From Polynucleobacter sp. SHI8 (lineage in GTDB: Bacteria; Pseudomonadota; Gammaproteobacteria; Burkholderiales; Burkholderiaceae), in contig NZ_AP027204.1 of the NCBI RefSeq assembly GCF_027944005.1, positions 2,356,001 to 2,420,000 on the forward strand: DNA of 64,000 nucleotides, in the 5' to 3' direction. The notes under the pieces are model-generated. The model worked only from the letters and a program-made list of their open reading frames with translations, searched no databases and was not told the origin of the DNA. This document shows, piece after piece, positions 37,009-44,889 of this stretch; positions within the stretch are counted from its first letter, which is position 1; the number at the start of each line of letters is the position of its first letter. The translations under genes were made by a program, and so were the position numbers.

Positions 37009-37773
37009 ATGATCCCTTCTATTTCTGTAATACTCATCACTAAAAATGAAATTCTGAATATTGCTGAATGTCTTTCGTCATTGTCTGGTTTTGCTGATGA
37101 AATTGTTGTCGTCGACAACCAAAGTAGTGACGGCACCCTTGAAATTGCTCAAGAATTTAATGCCAAAATCATTCCAACAAGTTCTTGGCCTGGATTTGGA
37201 CCTCAAAAAAACATCGCACTAAGTCATGCTTCTTGCGATTGGGTTTTATCAATCGATGCGGATGAGCGTTTAACTCCTGAATTAATTCAAGAAATGAAGT
37301 CCCAATTGTTAGATCCCCATGATGTTGTTTGCTTTGCCATACCGCGACTTAGTCAGTATTGTGGTAAGTTTATCCATCACAGTGGTTGGTATCCTGATTA
37401 TGTTGATCGTTTATTTAAAAGGGGTCAGGCTCGATTTTCTGACCATTTAGTTCATGAACGGCTTTTACCTGATGGTAAAACCAAACAGTTGAAGAACCAT
37501 TTAATCCATTACAGTTATCGCAACTTTGAACAAGTCATTAACAAAGTCAACCAATATTCAACTTTGGGTGCTGAGCAGGCATTTCAACATGGAAAATCTT
37601 CATCTGTCTTTTCTGCCGTTGTACATGGTTTTTGGGCGTTTTTTCGTACTTTTATCTTGCGGCGAGGTTTTTTGGATGGAAAATACGGCTTTGCGTTGGC
37701 GATTTCTAATGGTCAGGCTTCTTATTACAAATACATTAAATTAATGTATTTGAATCAACACAATAAGAAATAA
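37009..37773 (+). CDS. GT2 glycosyltransferase, LPS-core WaaE/KdtX-like
   Basis: 254 residues. SISVILITKNEILNIAECLSSL, VVVDNQSSDGTLEIAQ, LSIDADERLTPELIQEM (DAD motif) and FIHHSGWYPDYVDRLFKRG match the lipopolysaccharide-core beta-1,4-glucosyltransferase family. The C-terminal third has two short hydrophobic stretches that may anchor it to the inner membrane. Divergent from the other GT2 gene 55 bases away. Confidence 0.9.
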   Translation: MIPSISVILITKNEILNIAECLSSLSGFADEIVVVDNQSSDGTLEIAQEFNAKIIPTSSWPGFGPQKNIALSHASCDWVLSIDADERLTPELIQEMKSQLLDPHDVVCFAIPRLSQYCGKFIHHSGWYPDYVDRLFKRGQARFSDHLVHERLLPDGKTKQLKNHLIHYSYRNFEQVINKVNQYSTLGAEQAFQHGKSSSVFSAVVHGFWAFFRTFILRRGFLDGKYGFALAISNGQASYYKYIKLMYLNQHNKK

Positions 37774-37840
37774 TTGACTTAAATAACCTCATAGTTACAT
37801 ATAGCTTAAGTAAAATCTAAATTAACTTTATGCATCAACA

Positions 37841-37860
37841 GATGAGAACGATTCTCATTT
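37841..37860. promoter_or_regulatory. Fur-type box upstream of the OprB-like porin
   Basis: GATGAGAACGATTCTCATTT holds the dyad TGAGAA-CGA-TTCTCA, very close to the Fur consensus in proteobacteria. It ends just before a TTATATTATT stretch that can serve as -10, and lies 62 bases upstream of the porin ATG. Iron repression is inferred from this site alone. Confidence 0.7.
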
Positions 37861-37922
37861 GTGTTATATTATTTTCAGCATGTTAAGTCACTTTTTAATT
37901 GTTTTACGTTTTTGGAATTTTT

Positions 37923-39317
37923 ATGTTTAAGCTTGGCATTGCCGCTTTAGTCTTACTTTACTCATGGGCATCTTTTGCACAAAATGTGAGTGAAGTATCT
38001 ATTTCTGGTGATCGCCCTGCAATTGAGTCCAATACAAAAACCTCTGATAGTGAAACTGAAGAAGTTGAAAAATTTAGTATTCACGCTCAATCAACTTATA
38101 TTAATCAATTACATAATAGTTTTTACTCGTCTTACAATGGCCAAAATAGTTTATTAAGCCGTACCGAAGGTGCTGATGGTCGTAGTTACTCATTAAGTGG
38201 TACTCTTTTTCTTGGTGCGAGGCTTTGGCAAAACACGGAGGTCTATTACAATCCGGAAATGTTCTCCGGCACACCGTTTACTAGTTCACTGGTCGGTCTA
38301 GGTGGGTTTCAAAACGGCGAATTACAAAAGGGGGCTTATGCACCACCAATTTATTACACGGCTCGAGCATATGCGCGTCAAACCTTCCAGTTTGGTGGTG
38401 AACGTGAATATCTAGAATCAAGCGCAAATCAATTAGCAGGTTATGTTGATACCCATCGACTCGTCATTAGCGCGGGTAAATTTAATACCCTTGATTTTTT
38501 TGATGATAATTCTTACAGTCATGATCCCCGGACGCAATTCCAAAACTTTGCTATTTTTTCGATGGGTGCCTATAACTATGCAGCTGATATAAAGGGCTAT
38601 ACAGTCGGTGTGGTTGCAGAATGGTACAAAGATAACTGGCTGTTAAAAGCGGCTCGTTTAGCCCTGCCCAAAGTTCCAAATACCGCAGATTTAGATTACT
38701 CTTTATCTGAAAATTATGGTGATCAAATTGAACTAACGCGTGAACATAAAATTGCTGATCAACCGGGTGCCATCAGACTTTTGTATTTCCGAGCAAATGC
38801 CTTCATGTCTAATTATCGTGATGCCATCAATCTTGGGATCCAAACTAACAGTACTCCGGATATCCTGAATTCTAGATATGGTCAGCAGAAGTTATGGGGA
38901 TATGGCGTTAATTTGGAACAAGCCATCTCAAATGATGTTGGGCTTTTTGCTCGTTGGAGCTGGAATACGGGTCAAACAGAAACCCAAACCCTTGATATAA
39001 GCCAATCCCTATCTGGCGGAGTTTCTATTAAAGGCACTTCTTGGGGGAGGTCGGATGACGTGATTGGTATTGGTTATGCCGTCAGTGGAATCTCTGCATC
39101 ACAAATTGAATACTTACAACGAGGTGGGATGACGGCTTTTATAGGGGATGGCAATCTTCAATACGAACGTGAAAAAATATTTGAGGCGTATTACAGTATC
39201 AAGGCATATAAAGGGGTTTTTCTAACAGCAGATTTTCAGCGAATTGAAAACCCTGCATTTAATAGTGCAAGAGGTCCAATCAATATATTTGGCTTAAGAG
39301 CTCATATTGAAATGTAA
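37923..39317 (+). CDS. OprB-like carbohydrate porin
   Basis: 464 residues, outer membrane. Signal peptide (ends SWASFA), an acidic Ser/Thr-rich linker, then a large barrel: FSIHAQSTYINQLHNSFYS and RTEGADGRSYSLSGTLFLGARLW are typical of the OprB family, as is the C-terminus GPINIFGLRAHIEM. An in-frame TTG at 37899 precedes it, but ATG 37923 begins the signal peptide. A Fur-type box upstream is unusual for an OprB porin. Confidence 0.85.
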   Translation: MFKLGIAALVLLYSWASFAQNVSEVSISGDRPAIESNTKTSDSETEEVEKFSIHAQSTYINQLHNSFYSSYNGQNSLLSRTEGADGRSYSLSGTLFLGARLWQNTEVYYNPEMFSGTPFTSSLVGLGGFQNGELQKGAYAPPIYYTARAYARQTFQFGGEREYLESSANQLAGYVDTHRLVISAGKFNTLDFFDDNSYSHDPRTQFQNFAIFSMGAYNYAADIKGYTVGVVAEWYKDNWLLKAARLALPKVPNTADLDYSLSENYGDQIELTREHKIADQPGAIRLLYFRANAFMSNYRDAINLGIQTNSTPDILNSRYGQQKLWGYGVNLEQAISNDVGLFARWSWNTGQTETQTLDISQSLSGGVSIKGTSWGRSDDVIGIGYAVSGISASQIEYLQRGGMTAFIGDGNLQYEREKIFEAYYSIKAYKGVFLTADFQRIENPAFNSARGPINIFGLRAHIEM

Positions 39318-39326
39318 GCTCTAGTG

Positions 39327-40304
39327 TCAATCAATCGTAATCTTGGCTTGTTTAACCACTTTACCCCAACGAGATTGTTCTGCTTGAATAAATGTCATAA
39401 ATTGCTCTGGGGTATTGCCAACTAAGATCGCTCCATCTTCGAGCATGCGATGCGAATCTTCTTTAGAACTCAATATTTTGACAATCTCTTTTTGTAATTG
39501 ATCAATGATTGGTCGTGGAGTTCCTGCCGGAGCAATGAGGCCATACCATTGCGAGGTCTCAAACCCTTTATATCCAGACTCGGCAAGTGTGGGAACTTGA
39601 GGAAGACTTTTAGAGCGATCTCCTGAGCCTACTGCTAAGGGTCGCAGAGTTTTACCTTTTATCTGGCCAATTAAAGAAGGTAAACCATTAAATGTTGCCT
39701 GAATCTGTCCACCAATGAGGTCTGTCAACATGGGGCCTGAACCTTTATAAGGCACATGTACAAGATCAATCCCCGCCTCTGAGGCAAAGTACTCCATTGC
39801 TAAATGGCCTGCACTCCCATTGCCAGCAGATCCATAATTAATTTTTCCAGGATTTTTTTTGGCATCAGCTACAAAATCAGCAATAGTTTTATATGGACTC
39901 TTTTCACTTACAGCGATGACATTTGGAACTTTGGCAATCAGAGTAATCGGAGCAAAATCTTTATTTGGATCATAGGGTAGTTTTTTTCCAAATAATGCCG
40001 GGTTCACCGCTAATGTACCGACATGTCCTAAGATCAATGTGTAGCCATCTGGATTGGCGCGCTTTACTTCTTCCATGGCAATGTTTCCTGCGCCACCAGG
40101 CTTGTTTTCAACATAAACTGATTGGCCTAACGCATTGGTCAGCCCATTAGCAACTGATCGTGCCACAATTTCTGAAGTCCCTCCTGTCGCGAAAGGTACT
40201 ATCAATCGAATCGATTTTTCGGGATATGCCGCAATTGATTGTCCTGACAAAACTCCAAAACCAAAAATGATGAGTAGATTTTTTATCGCAGAATATTTCT
40301 TCAT
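39327..40304 (-). CDS. Bug/TctC-type periplasmic solute receptor
   Basis: 325 residues. Signal peptide to about residue 22 (ends SGQSIA), then AYPEKSIRLIVPFATGGTSEIVAR, HVPYKGSGPMLTDLIGGQ and SLPQVPTLAESGYKGFE. The frame is open to 40361 but the extra residues precede the signal peptide, so ATG 40304 is preferred. It follows the ModA-like receptor gene by about 34 bases on the same strand. Confidence 0.92.
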   Translation of the reverse strand: MKKYSAIKNLLIIFGFGVLSGQSIAAYPEKSIRLIVPFATGGTSEIVARSVANGLTNALGQSVYVENKPGGAGNIAMEEVKRANPDGYTLILGHVGTLAVNPALFGKKLPYDPNKDFAPITLIAKVPNVIAVSEKSPYKTIADFVADAKKNPGKINYGSAGNGSAGHLAMEYFASEAGIDLVHVPYKGSGPMLTDLIGGQIQATFNGLPSLIGQIKGKTLRPLAVGSGDRSKSLPQVPTLAESGYKGFETSQWYGLIAPAGTPRPIIDQLQKEIVKILSSKEDSHRMLEDGAILVGNTPEQFMTFIQAEQSRWGKVVKQAKITID

Positions 40305-40338
40305 TATTTTCACTTTTATTTGAATGTATTGCTTGAGC

Positions 40339-41097
40339 TTAACGAACAGGGCGTAATCCAAATTTGTTGAGTGTTTTCGCCCCCATTTCCGATTGTATTA
40401 AATCAAGAAACATAGCGATGTTTTTATCCTTAGGGTCGCAACACCATACTGCATACCTAGATGATAATTCAAATTCCGCTGGCAAAGGCCCCAACAAAGT
40501 CTTCGCATCTGCTTGAATAATTTCACTTACTTGTGTAATACCTAATTCAACTTTTTTAGATTGAACCAACTTCATGGTTTCAACACCATCCTTGGCAAGT
40601 GTCGATTTGGCTAATACTTCTTTTTCAATCTCTAATTTTTTAATGATTTCTAAAAAATGTACGCCGACGGTTGCACCTCTCGCAGGATCTGAAAATGCGA
40701 TGGATTTTGCATTTAATAATGCGAGTTTTAATTCAGTGGCGTTCGAAATGGTCGGTTTAAAATCCCCAGAAAAAGCAATGCCGCCCAAAGTATCCGCCAA
40801 AGGCATTGGCGCTGTTCCTTTCACCACGCCAGTACTGAGAGCTTTCTCAAGTCTGATAATCGTCGTAATTAAACAAGCACTCTGAGTATCAGCAATAAAC
40901 TTACTTTCAGCAGCACCTGCTGTATCAAAGTCATTAACAATTGGATTCGAAGGATTCGTTTGATTAAGTTGTTGTGCAAACTCAATCATTGGCAACTTCA
41001 CTCCAGCAGCAGAATAAAATCGATATTCAGATGCTTGACTACTCGTCGTAACAGCAATAAACGCCCAAAACAACAAGAATCTCCCAACATTTTTCAT
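40339..41097 (-). CDS. ModA-like periplasmic substrate-binding protein
   Basis: 252 residues. Signal peptide (ends TSSQAS), then EYRFYSAAGVKLPMIEFAQQ, which matches the fold of molybdate-type extracellular solute-binding proteins (SBP_bac_11-like). FSDPARGATVGVHFLEII near 145 and VELGITQVSEII near 190 fit ModA-like proteins, including orphan members without a transporter. AAGGA lies six bases before ATG 41097; a TTG at 41112 is rejected. No modBC genes are nearby; the downstream Bug gene may be co-transcribed. Confidence 0.78.
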   Translation of the reverse strand: MKNVGRFLLFWAFIAVTTSSQASEYRFYSAAGVKLPMIEFAQQLNQTNPSNPIVNDFDTAGAAESKFIADTQSACLITTIIRLEKALSTGVVKGTAPMPLADTLGGIAFSGDFKPTISNATELKLALLNAKSIAFSDPARGATVGVHFLEIIKKLEIEKEVLAKSTLAKDGVETMKLVQSKKVELGITQVSEIIQADAKTLLGPLPAEFELSSRYAVWCCDPKDKNIAMFLDLIQSEMGAKTLNKFGLRPVR

Positions 41098-41108
41098 TGT
41101 GTTCCTTA

Positions 41109-41831
41109 TCAACCAAAGAGGTCATTGATATCTTTTTGATTTAACCAACGCCATTGTCCCTCAATTAAATCATGTGGCAACACATAATTACCTATTGCAT
41201 GACGATGTAAGCCCTGCACATGATTCCCAACTGCAGCTATCATCCTTTTTACCTGATGATAACGACCTTCGACGATTGTCATTTCTAGTAAATGCTCTTC
41301 TTTTTTTAAGCAGTGTTTTGCGTTACAAGGTTTTGGGTCATCGTCTAATACAACCCCATTGAGAAGATGCTCGATCTGCTGATCCTTGATGGGCTCAGCC
41401 GTCTGAGCCCAATATACTTTGCCTATATTTTTTTTGGGTGTTGTCATTTGATGAATAAACTGCCCATCATCAGAAAGTAGTAGCAATCCAGTTGTATCTT
41501 GATCTAAGCGTCCAACACACTGAATCCCTCTCTCAATCAACGGCACAGGTAAAAGGTTATATACACTAGGATGATGTTTGGTTTTATGAGAGCACTCATA
41601 GTTGGCAGGTTTATGAAAAGCAATATAAGCTTTTTCTTGATAAGTCCACTCAACGCCCTCAACTTCAATTAAAAGATTTTCTGGGGAGATCATTGCGTCA
41701 GGGTCGTCTACAGGCTCACCATTGACTTTCACTAATTCCGCCAAAACAAGGTTAGCGCAGTGTCTCCTAGTCCCAAATCCTTGACTAAACAGGATTTTTT
41801 CTAAGGGTAAGGGTTTGGGTGATTTGATCAT
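41109..41831 (-). CDS. rsuA: 16S rRNA pseudouridine synthase RsuA-type
   Basis: Modifies uridine 516 (E. coli numbering) in 16S rRNA. 240 residues: N-terminal S4 domain (PLEKILFSQGFGTRRHCANL, VKVNGEPVDDPDAMI), then the catalytic block VGRLDQDTTGLLLLSDDGQF with the active Asp, and IVEGRYHQVKRMIAAVGN near the C-terminus. RsuA is preferred over RluB/E/F by length and context-free similarity, but paralogue choice is not certain. Confidence 0.85.
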   Translation of the reverse strand: MIKSPKPLPLEKILFSQGFGTRRHCANLVLAELVKVNGEPVDDPDAMISPENLLIEVEGVEWTYQEKAYIAFHKPANYECSHKTKHHPSVYNLLPVPLIERGIQCVGRLDQDTTGLLLLSDDGQFIHQMTTPKKNIGKVYWAQTAEPIKDQQIEHLLNGVVLDDDPKPCNAKHCLKKEEHLLEMTIVEGRYHQVKRMIAAVGNHVQGLHRHAIGNYVLPHDLIEGQWRWLNQKDINDLFG

Positions 41832-41937
41832 GTAATTAAAAAGTGAGCCTGAATAAACTTATCTTAAATCATTCCCGTCTTGGTAAATGAAATTGAAAAA
41901 CGAACTTCTTACTGCATTTAGTCCCTGTTTGTTATTT

Positions 41938-41953
41938 TTGTCATAACAGTCAT
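41938..41953 (+). promoter_or_regulatory. Possible Pho-box-like repeat before the PhoX gene
   Basis: TTGTCAT, then AA, then CAGTCAT lies about 45 bases before the start codon, followed by TTTAATATAAGG. Half sites look like CTGTCAT units of a Pho box, but the spacing is nine bases, not the standard eleven. Weak. Confidence 0.25.
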
Positions 41954-41996
41954 TTAATATAAGGTTTTTGATATTAATCCTTTTTAAGTGATCGTT

Positions 41997-43931
41997 ATGA
42001 AAAACTATTCTCGTCGTGATGTTCTTAAACTAGCGGTATCTGCACCCATGTTTCCACTTGCCACTTCTGGAACTATGGCTCTTTTTACAAGCGTTACTCA
42101 AGCAGCCACTAAAGATCTAAAAATTGAATCCGTATCTTTTGTCTCCATACCCGCTCCATCTTTAAGTAATCCTAGCGCGATGGCAAGTATTGAAATTGGC
42201 TCGGCTTTGGAAGTAAGTTATGCCAATGGGCTAAAGAAATCATTTCAATTATCTTATGAACCATTTTTCATAACAGGCAATATGGTTTCTGATGGTAAAG
42301 GCTCTCAAACCTTAGCGGGTGGATATTACGATATTAATAATCGCCCGATCTTTGATCGATCTGTTGCTGGTAAAGAGCGTCATATTTTTTCTGACTGCCC
42401 CGATGGAACTTCTTTATTAAAGCTTCCAAAGGCCAATGTAAAAGGCATTAAAGGTAAGCCTGTATTTGCAGTTGTTCAATTTGAATACACTACTGCAAAT
42501 TTAAAAGGGGATAAAACTTATGGAACACTCCCTTCTTCGATTGCGGTATTAACTTTAGATCAAGATCAAAAAACCGGGAAATTATCTCTCGTTCAATATT
42601 CTAATGTAGATACATCATCGGCCAAGGGACTATGGATTACCTGCGGCTCAAGCTTATCGCCTTGGAACACACATCTTTCTAGTGAAGAGTATGAGCCTGA
42701 CGCTCCTTTCATTGCAGAAAATAAGCGCTTTAAAGAATTTAGTAAAAATTTATTTGGTGATGAATCTACTGCTAACCCATATCATTACGGCCATTTACCA
42801 GAAGTTACGGTGCAACCAGATGGCACTGGGAAAATTGTGAAGCACTATTGTCTCGGTAGAATCTCGCATGAACTAGTTCAAGTCATGCCGGATAATCGTA
42901 CTGTATTAATGGGTGATGACTATACCAATAGCGGCCTTTTTGTATTTATTGCTGATCAGGAAAAAGACTTATCTTCTGGAACCTTGTATGTGGCTAAATT
43001 AGGTGTTGGCTTTTCTATTAACCCAGGTGATGCCGGTAACTCTTTAGCTTGGATCAAGCTAGGCCATGCAACTAGTGATGAAATCAAAGCATTAGCAGAT
43101 CGATTAAAACCCAGCGACATTATGACGGTTTTAAAAACCGATCCAAATGATTCTAGTTTTACTAAAATCTTCTATGACGGACAGGCCAACTGGGTGAAAC
43201 TTAATCCAGGAATGGAAAAAGCTGCGGCATTTTTAGAGACTCATCGTTATGCCTATTTAATGGGTGGCAGTATGGGCTTTAGCAAGATGGAGGGCACAAC
43301 TGTCAACATCAGAGATAAGATCGCTTACACAGCACTTCAGAATATTCAAGACTCTATGGTTAAAACCGGTAAGGGCTGGAATGCAAATAGTGGTATCGCC
43401 CTGAATGAACCTCTCATCGCCGGTGGTATTTTGGCACACCAATTATCTGGCGGTCTCAAAGATCAAATGGGTAATACAATTCCGAGCGAATGGATACCTC
43501 GCCAAATGTATCCCCTTCTGAAGGGTGAAGATATTGCGGCTGATGCTTTGGGAAATTTAGCTAACCCAGAAATTGTTTCTAATCCAGATAATTTAAAGTT
43601 TTCTGAAAAGCTCAGAACTTTGTTTATCGGTGAAGATAGCTCAACTCATGTCAATAACTTCGTTTGGGCTTATAACGTTGATACCAAACAGCTTAGTCGA
43701 ATTATGTCTATGCCTGCGGGAGCTGAGGCAACTGGACTCGGAGTGATTGATGATCTCAATGGTTGGACTTATTTAACATCTAATTTTCAACATGCCGGAG
43801 ATTGGCTGCCAAAGCTTCATGACAAAGTGAAGCCAACTTTAGATCCTTTGGTTAATGCAAACTATAAAGATAAATTTGGTGCTGCCGTTGGTTACATCAC
43901 AACCAAATCGGTTGGTATCAAACTTTCCTGA
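41997..43931 (+). CDS. PhoX-type alkaline phosphatase (DUF839), Tat-exported
   Basis: 644 residues. The N-terminus has the twin-arginine motif YSRRDVLKLAVSAP and a hydrophobic core ending TQAAT, so it is exported folded via Tat. The body matches PhoX/DUF839: ITCGSSLSPWNTHLSSEE, GRISHELVQVMPDNRTVLMGDD, RYAYLMGGSMGFSKMEGT and LNGWTYLTSNFQH. PhoX enzymes use Fe3+ and Ca2+ and release phosphate from organic esters. ATG 41997 is preferred over an in-frame GTG nine bases upstream. Confidence 0.87.
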   Translation: MKNYSRRDVLKLAVSAPMFPLATSGTMALFTSVTQAATKDLKIESVSFVSIPAPSLSNPSAMASIEIGSALEVSYANGLKKSFQLSYEPFFITGNMVSDGKGSQTLAGGYYDINNRPIFDRSVAGKERHIFSDCPDGTSLLKLPKANVKGIKGKPVFAVVQFEYTTANLKGDKTYGTLPSSIAVLTLDQDQKTGKLSLVQYSNVDTSSAKGLWITCGSSLSPWNTHLSSEEYEPDAPFIAENKRFKEFSKNLFGDESTANPYHYGHLPEVTVQPDGTGKIVKHYCLGRISHELVQVMPDNRTVLMGDDYTNSGLFVFIADQEKDLSSGTLYVAKLGVGFSINPGDAGNSLAWIKLGHATSDEIKALADRLKPSDIMTVLKTDPNDSSFTKIFYDGQANWVKLNPGMEKAAAFLETHRYAYLMGGSMGFSKMEGTTVNIRDKIAYTALQNIQDSMVKTGKGWNANSGIALNEPLIAGGILAHQLSGGLKDQMGNTIPSEWIPRQMYPLLKGEDIAADALGNLANPEIVSNPDNLKFSEKLRTLFIGEDSSTHVNNFVWAYNVDTKQLSRIMSMPAGAEATGLGVIDDLNGWTYLTSNFQHAGDWLPKLHDKVKPTLDPLVNANYKDKFGAAVGYITTKSVGIKLS

Positions 43932-43997
43932 CCAAAATTGTATTGAGGATGACGCCAAATTCCTCAATTATTTAAATAACATTTATTGATAAGTAGG

Positions 43998-44018
43998 CTC
44001 CCTTGTTCAACAAGGGAG
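43998..44018. repeat. Hairpin between convergent PhoX and CBS genes
   Basis: Inverted repeat CTCCCTTG / CAAGGGAG with loop TTCAA. No T run follows on either side, so a terminator role is uncertain. Confidence 0.45.
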
Positions 44019-44048
44019 AACCCTATTTAAGGGATGTAAACTCAAACG

Positions 44049-44486
44049 TTAAACTCCGTGACCTCTAATGTAGGTTTCTAGAAACTTAATTTGGCTACCT
44101 TGAAGCTCAATGATATTTTTTACAGTATCTCCGACTGAAATAATTCCTTGAACTTTCTTATTTTCAACCACTGGTAAATGCCGAATATGTTTATGTACCA
44201 TAATTGCCATACATTCCTCTAACGAATTAGACAGAGTAACAGTTAAGGGATTGCTGGTCATAATTTTGGAGACGAGAATTTGTTTGGGATTGTGATTTGG
44301 GAGTAATACTTTAATTGCACAGTCTCCTTGTGAAACAATTCCAACTAATTCATCATCATCAATGACTAAAACAGATCTAATACGGTTATCACGCATCTGG
44401 AGTAATACTTGCTCCACGGGGTCAGAGGACTTTACTGAGTAAATTTTGTTGGGTTTTTGATCGAGACACTGCTTGACTGTAGTCAT
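44049..44486 (-). CDS. CBS-domain protein
   Basis: 145 residues consisting of two CBS motifs: SVKSSDPVEQVLLQMRDNRIRSVLVID near residue 20 and IMTSNPLTVTLSNSLEECMAIM near 78, with HIRHLPVVENKKVQGIISVGD. Such stand-alone CBS pairs sense adenosine nucleotides; no partner domain is present. Monocistronic. Confidence 0.92.
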   Translation of the reverse strand: MTTVKQCLDQKPNKIYSVKSSDPVEQVLLQMRDNRIRSVLVIDDDELVGIVSQGDCAIKVLLPNHNPKQILVSKIMTSNPLTVTLSNSLEECMAIMVHKHIRHLPVVENKKVQGIISVGDTVKNIIELQGSQIKFLETYIRGHGV

Positions 44487-44626
44487 AATAAATCGGCCTA
44501 TTCATTGAAAATGTGATTTATCCTATCTTAAATCAATTATTTGAAACTTTAACAACAAATAATATATTCGATTGCTTCATTTTCCTTTTTTATTAAACTT
44601 TGTCGGAATTCAAGACTTAAGACGAC

Positions 44627-44821
44627 TTAACTGATGACTGGAAAACCGGCCTCTTCGATTAGTTCACGCGCTTGGTCAATCGATAACGTCGTATTGAGCT
44701 CAATATGTTGCGTTGCCAAATCAACCTTTACTTGCGCTTGGGCGTCCTGGGACTGGATTGCACGAGTTACGGCATTAACGCACCCTCCACATGTCATGCC
44801 GGATACTTGGAAATTAAGCAT
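44627..44821 (-). CDS. copZ: Copper chaperone CopZ (HMA domain)
   Basis: 64 residues, a single heavy-metal-associated domain with GMTCGGC (Cys11, Cys14) and a C-terminal IEEAGFPV. Delivers Cu(I) to the CopA ATPase, whose gene starts 68 bases away on the other strand. No CueR gene is visible in the window. Confidence 0.9.
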   Translation of the reverse strand: MLNFQVSGMTCGGCVNAVTRAIQSQDAQAQVKVDLATQHIELNTTLSIDQARELIEEAGFPVIS

Positions 44822-44889
44822 TTCAAATCCTTTTTAGTAATTTAGATAAATGTTGTAATCCATAAACTAAGAGCCTATATTAACCTCAT

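Noticed and set aside
36954..37136. N-terminal extension of the minus-strand GT2 gene
   Set aside because: Family sequence begins at ATG 36953, and the extension would run antisense into the divergent GT2 gene.
41938..41953. Pho box as a firm call
   Set aside because: Half-site spacing is nine bases rather than eleven, so it is kept only as a weak candidate.
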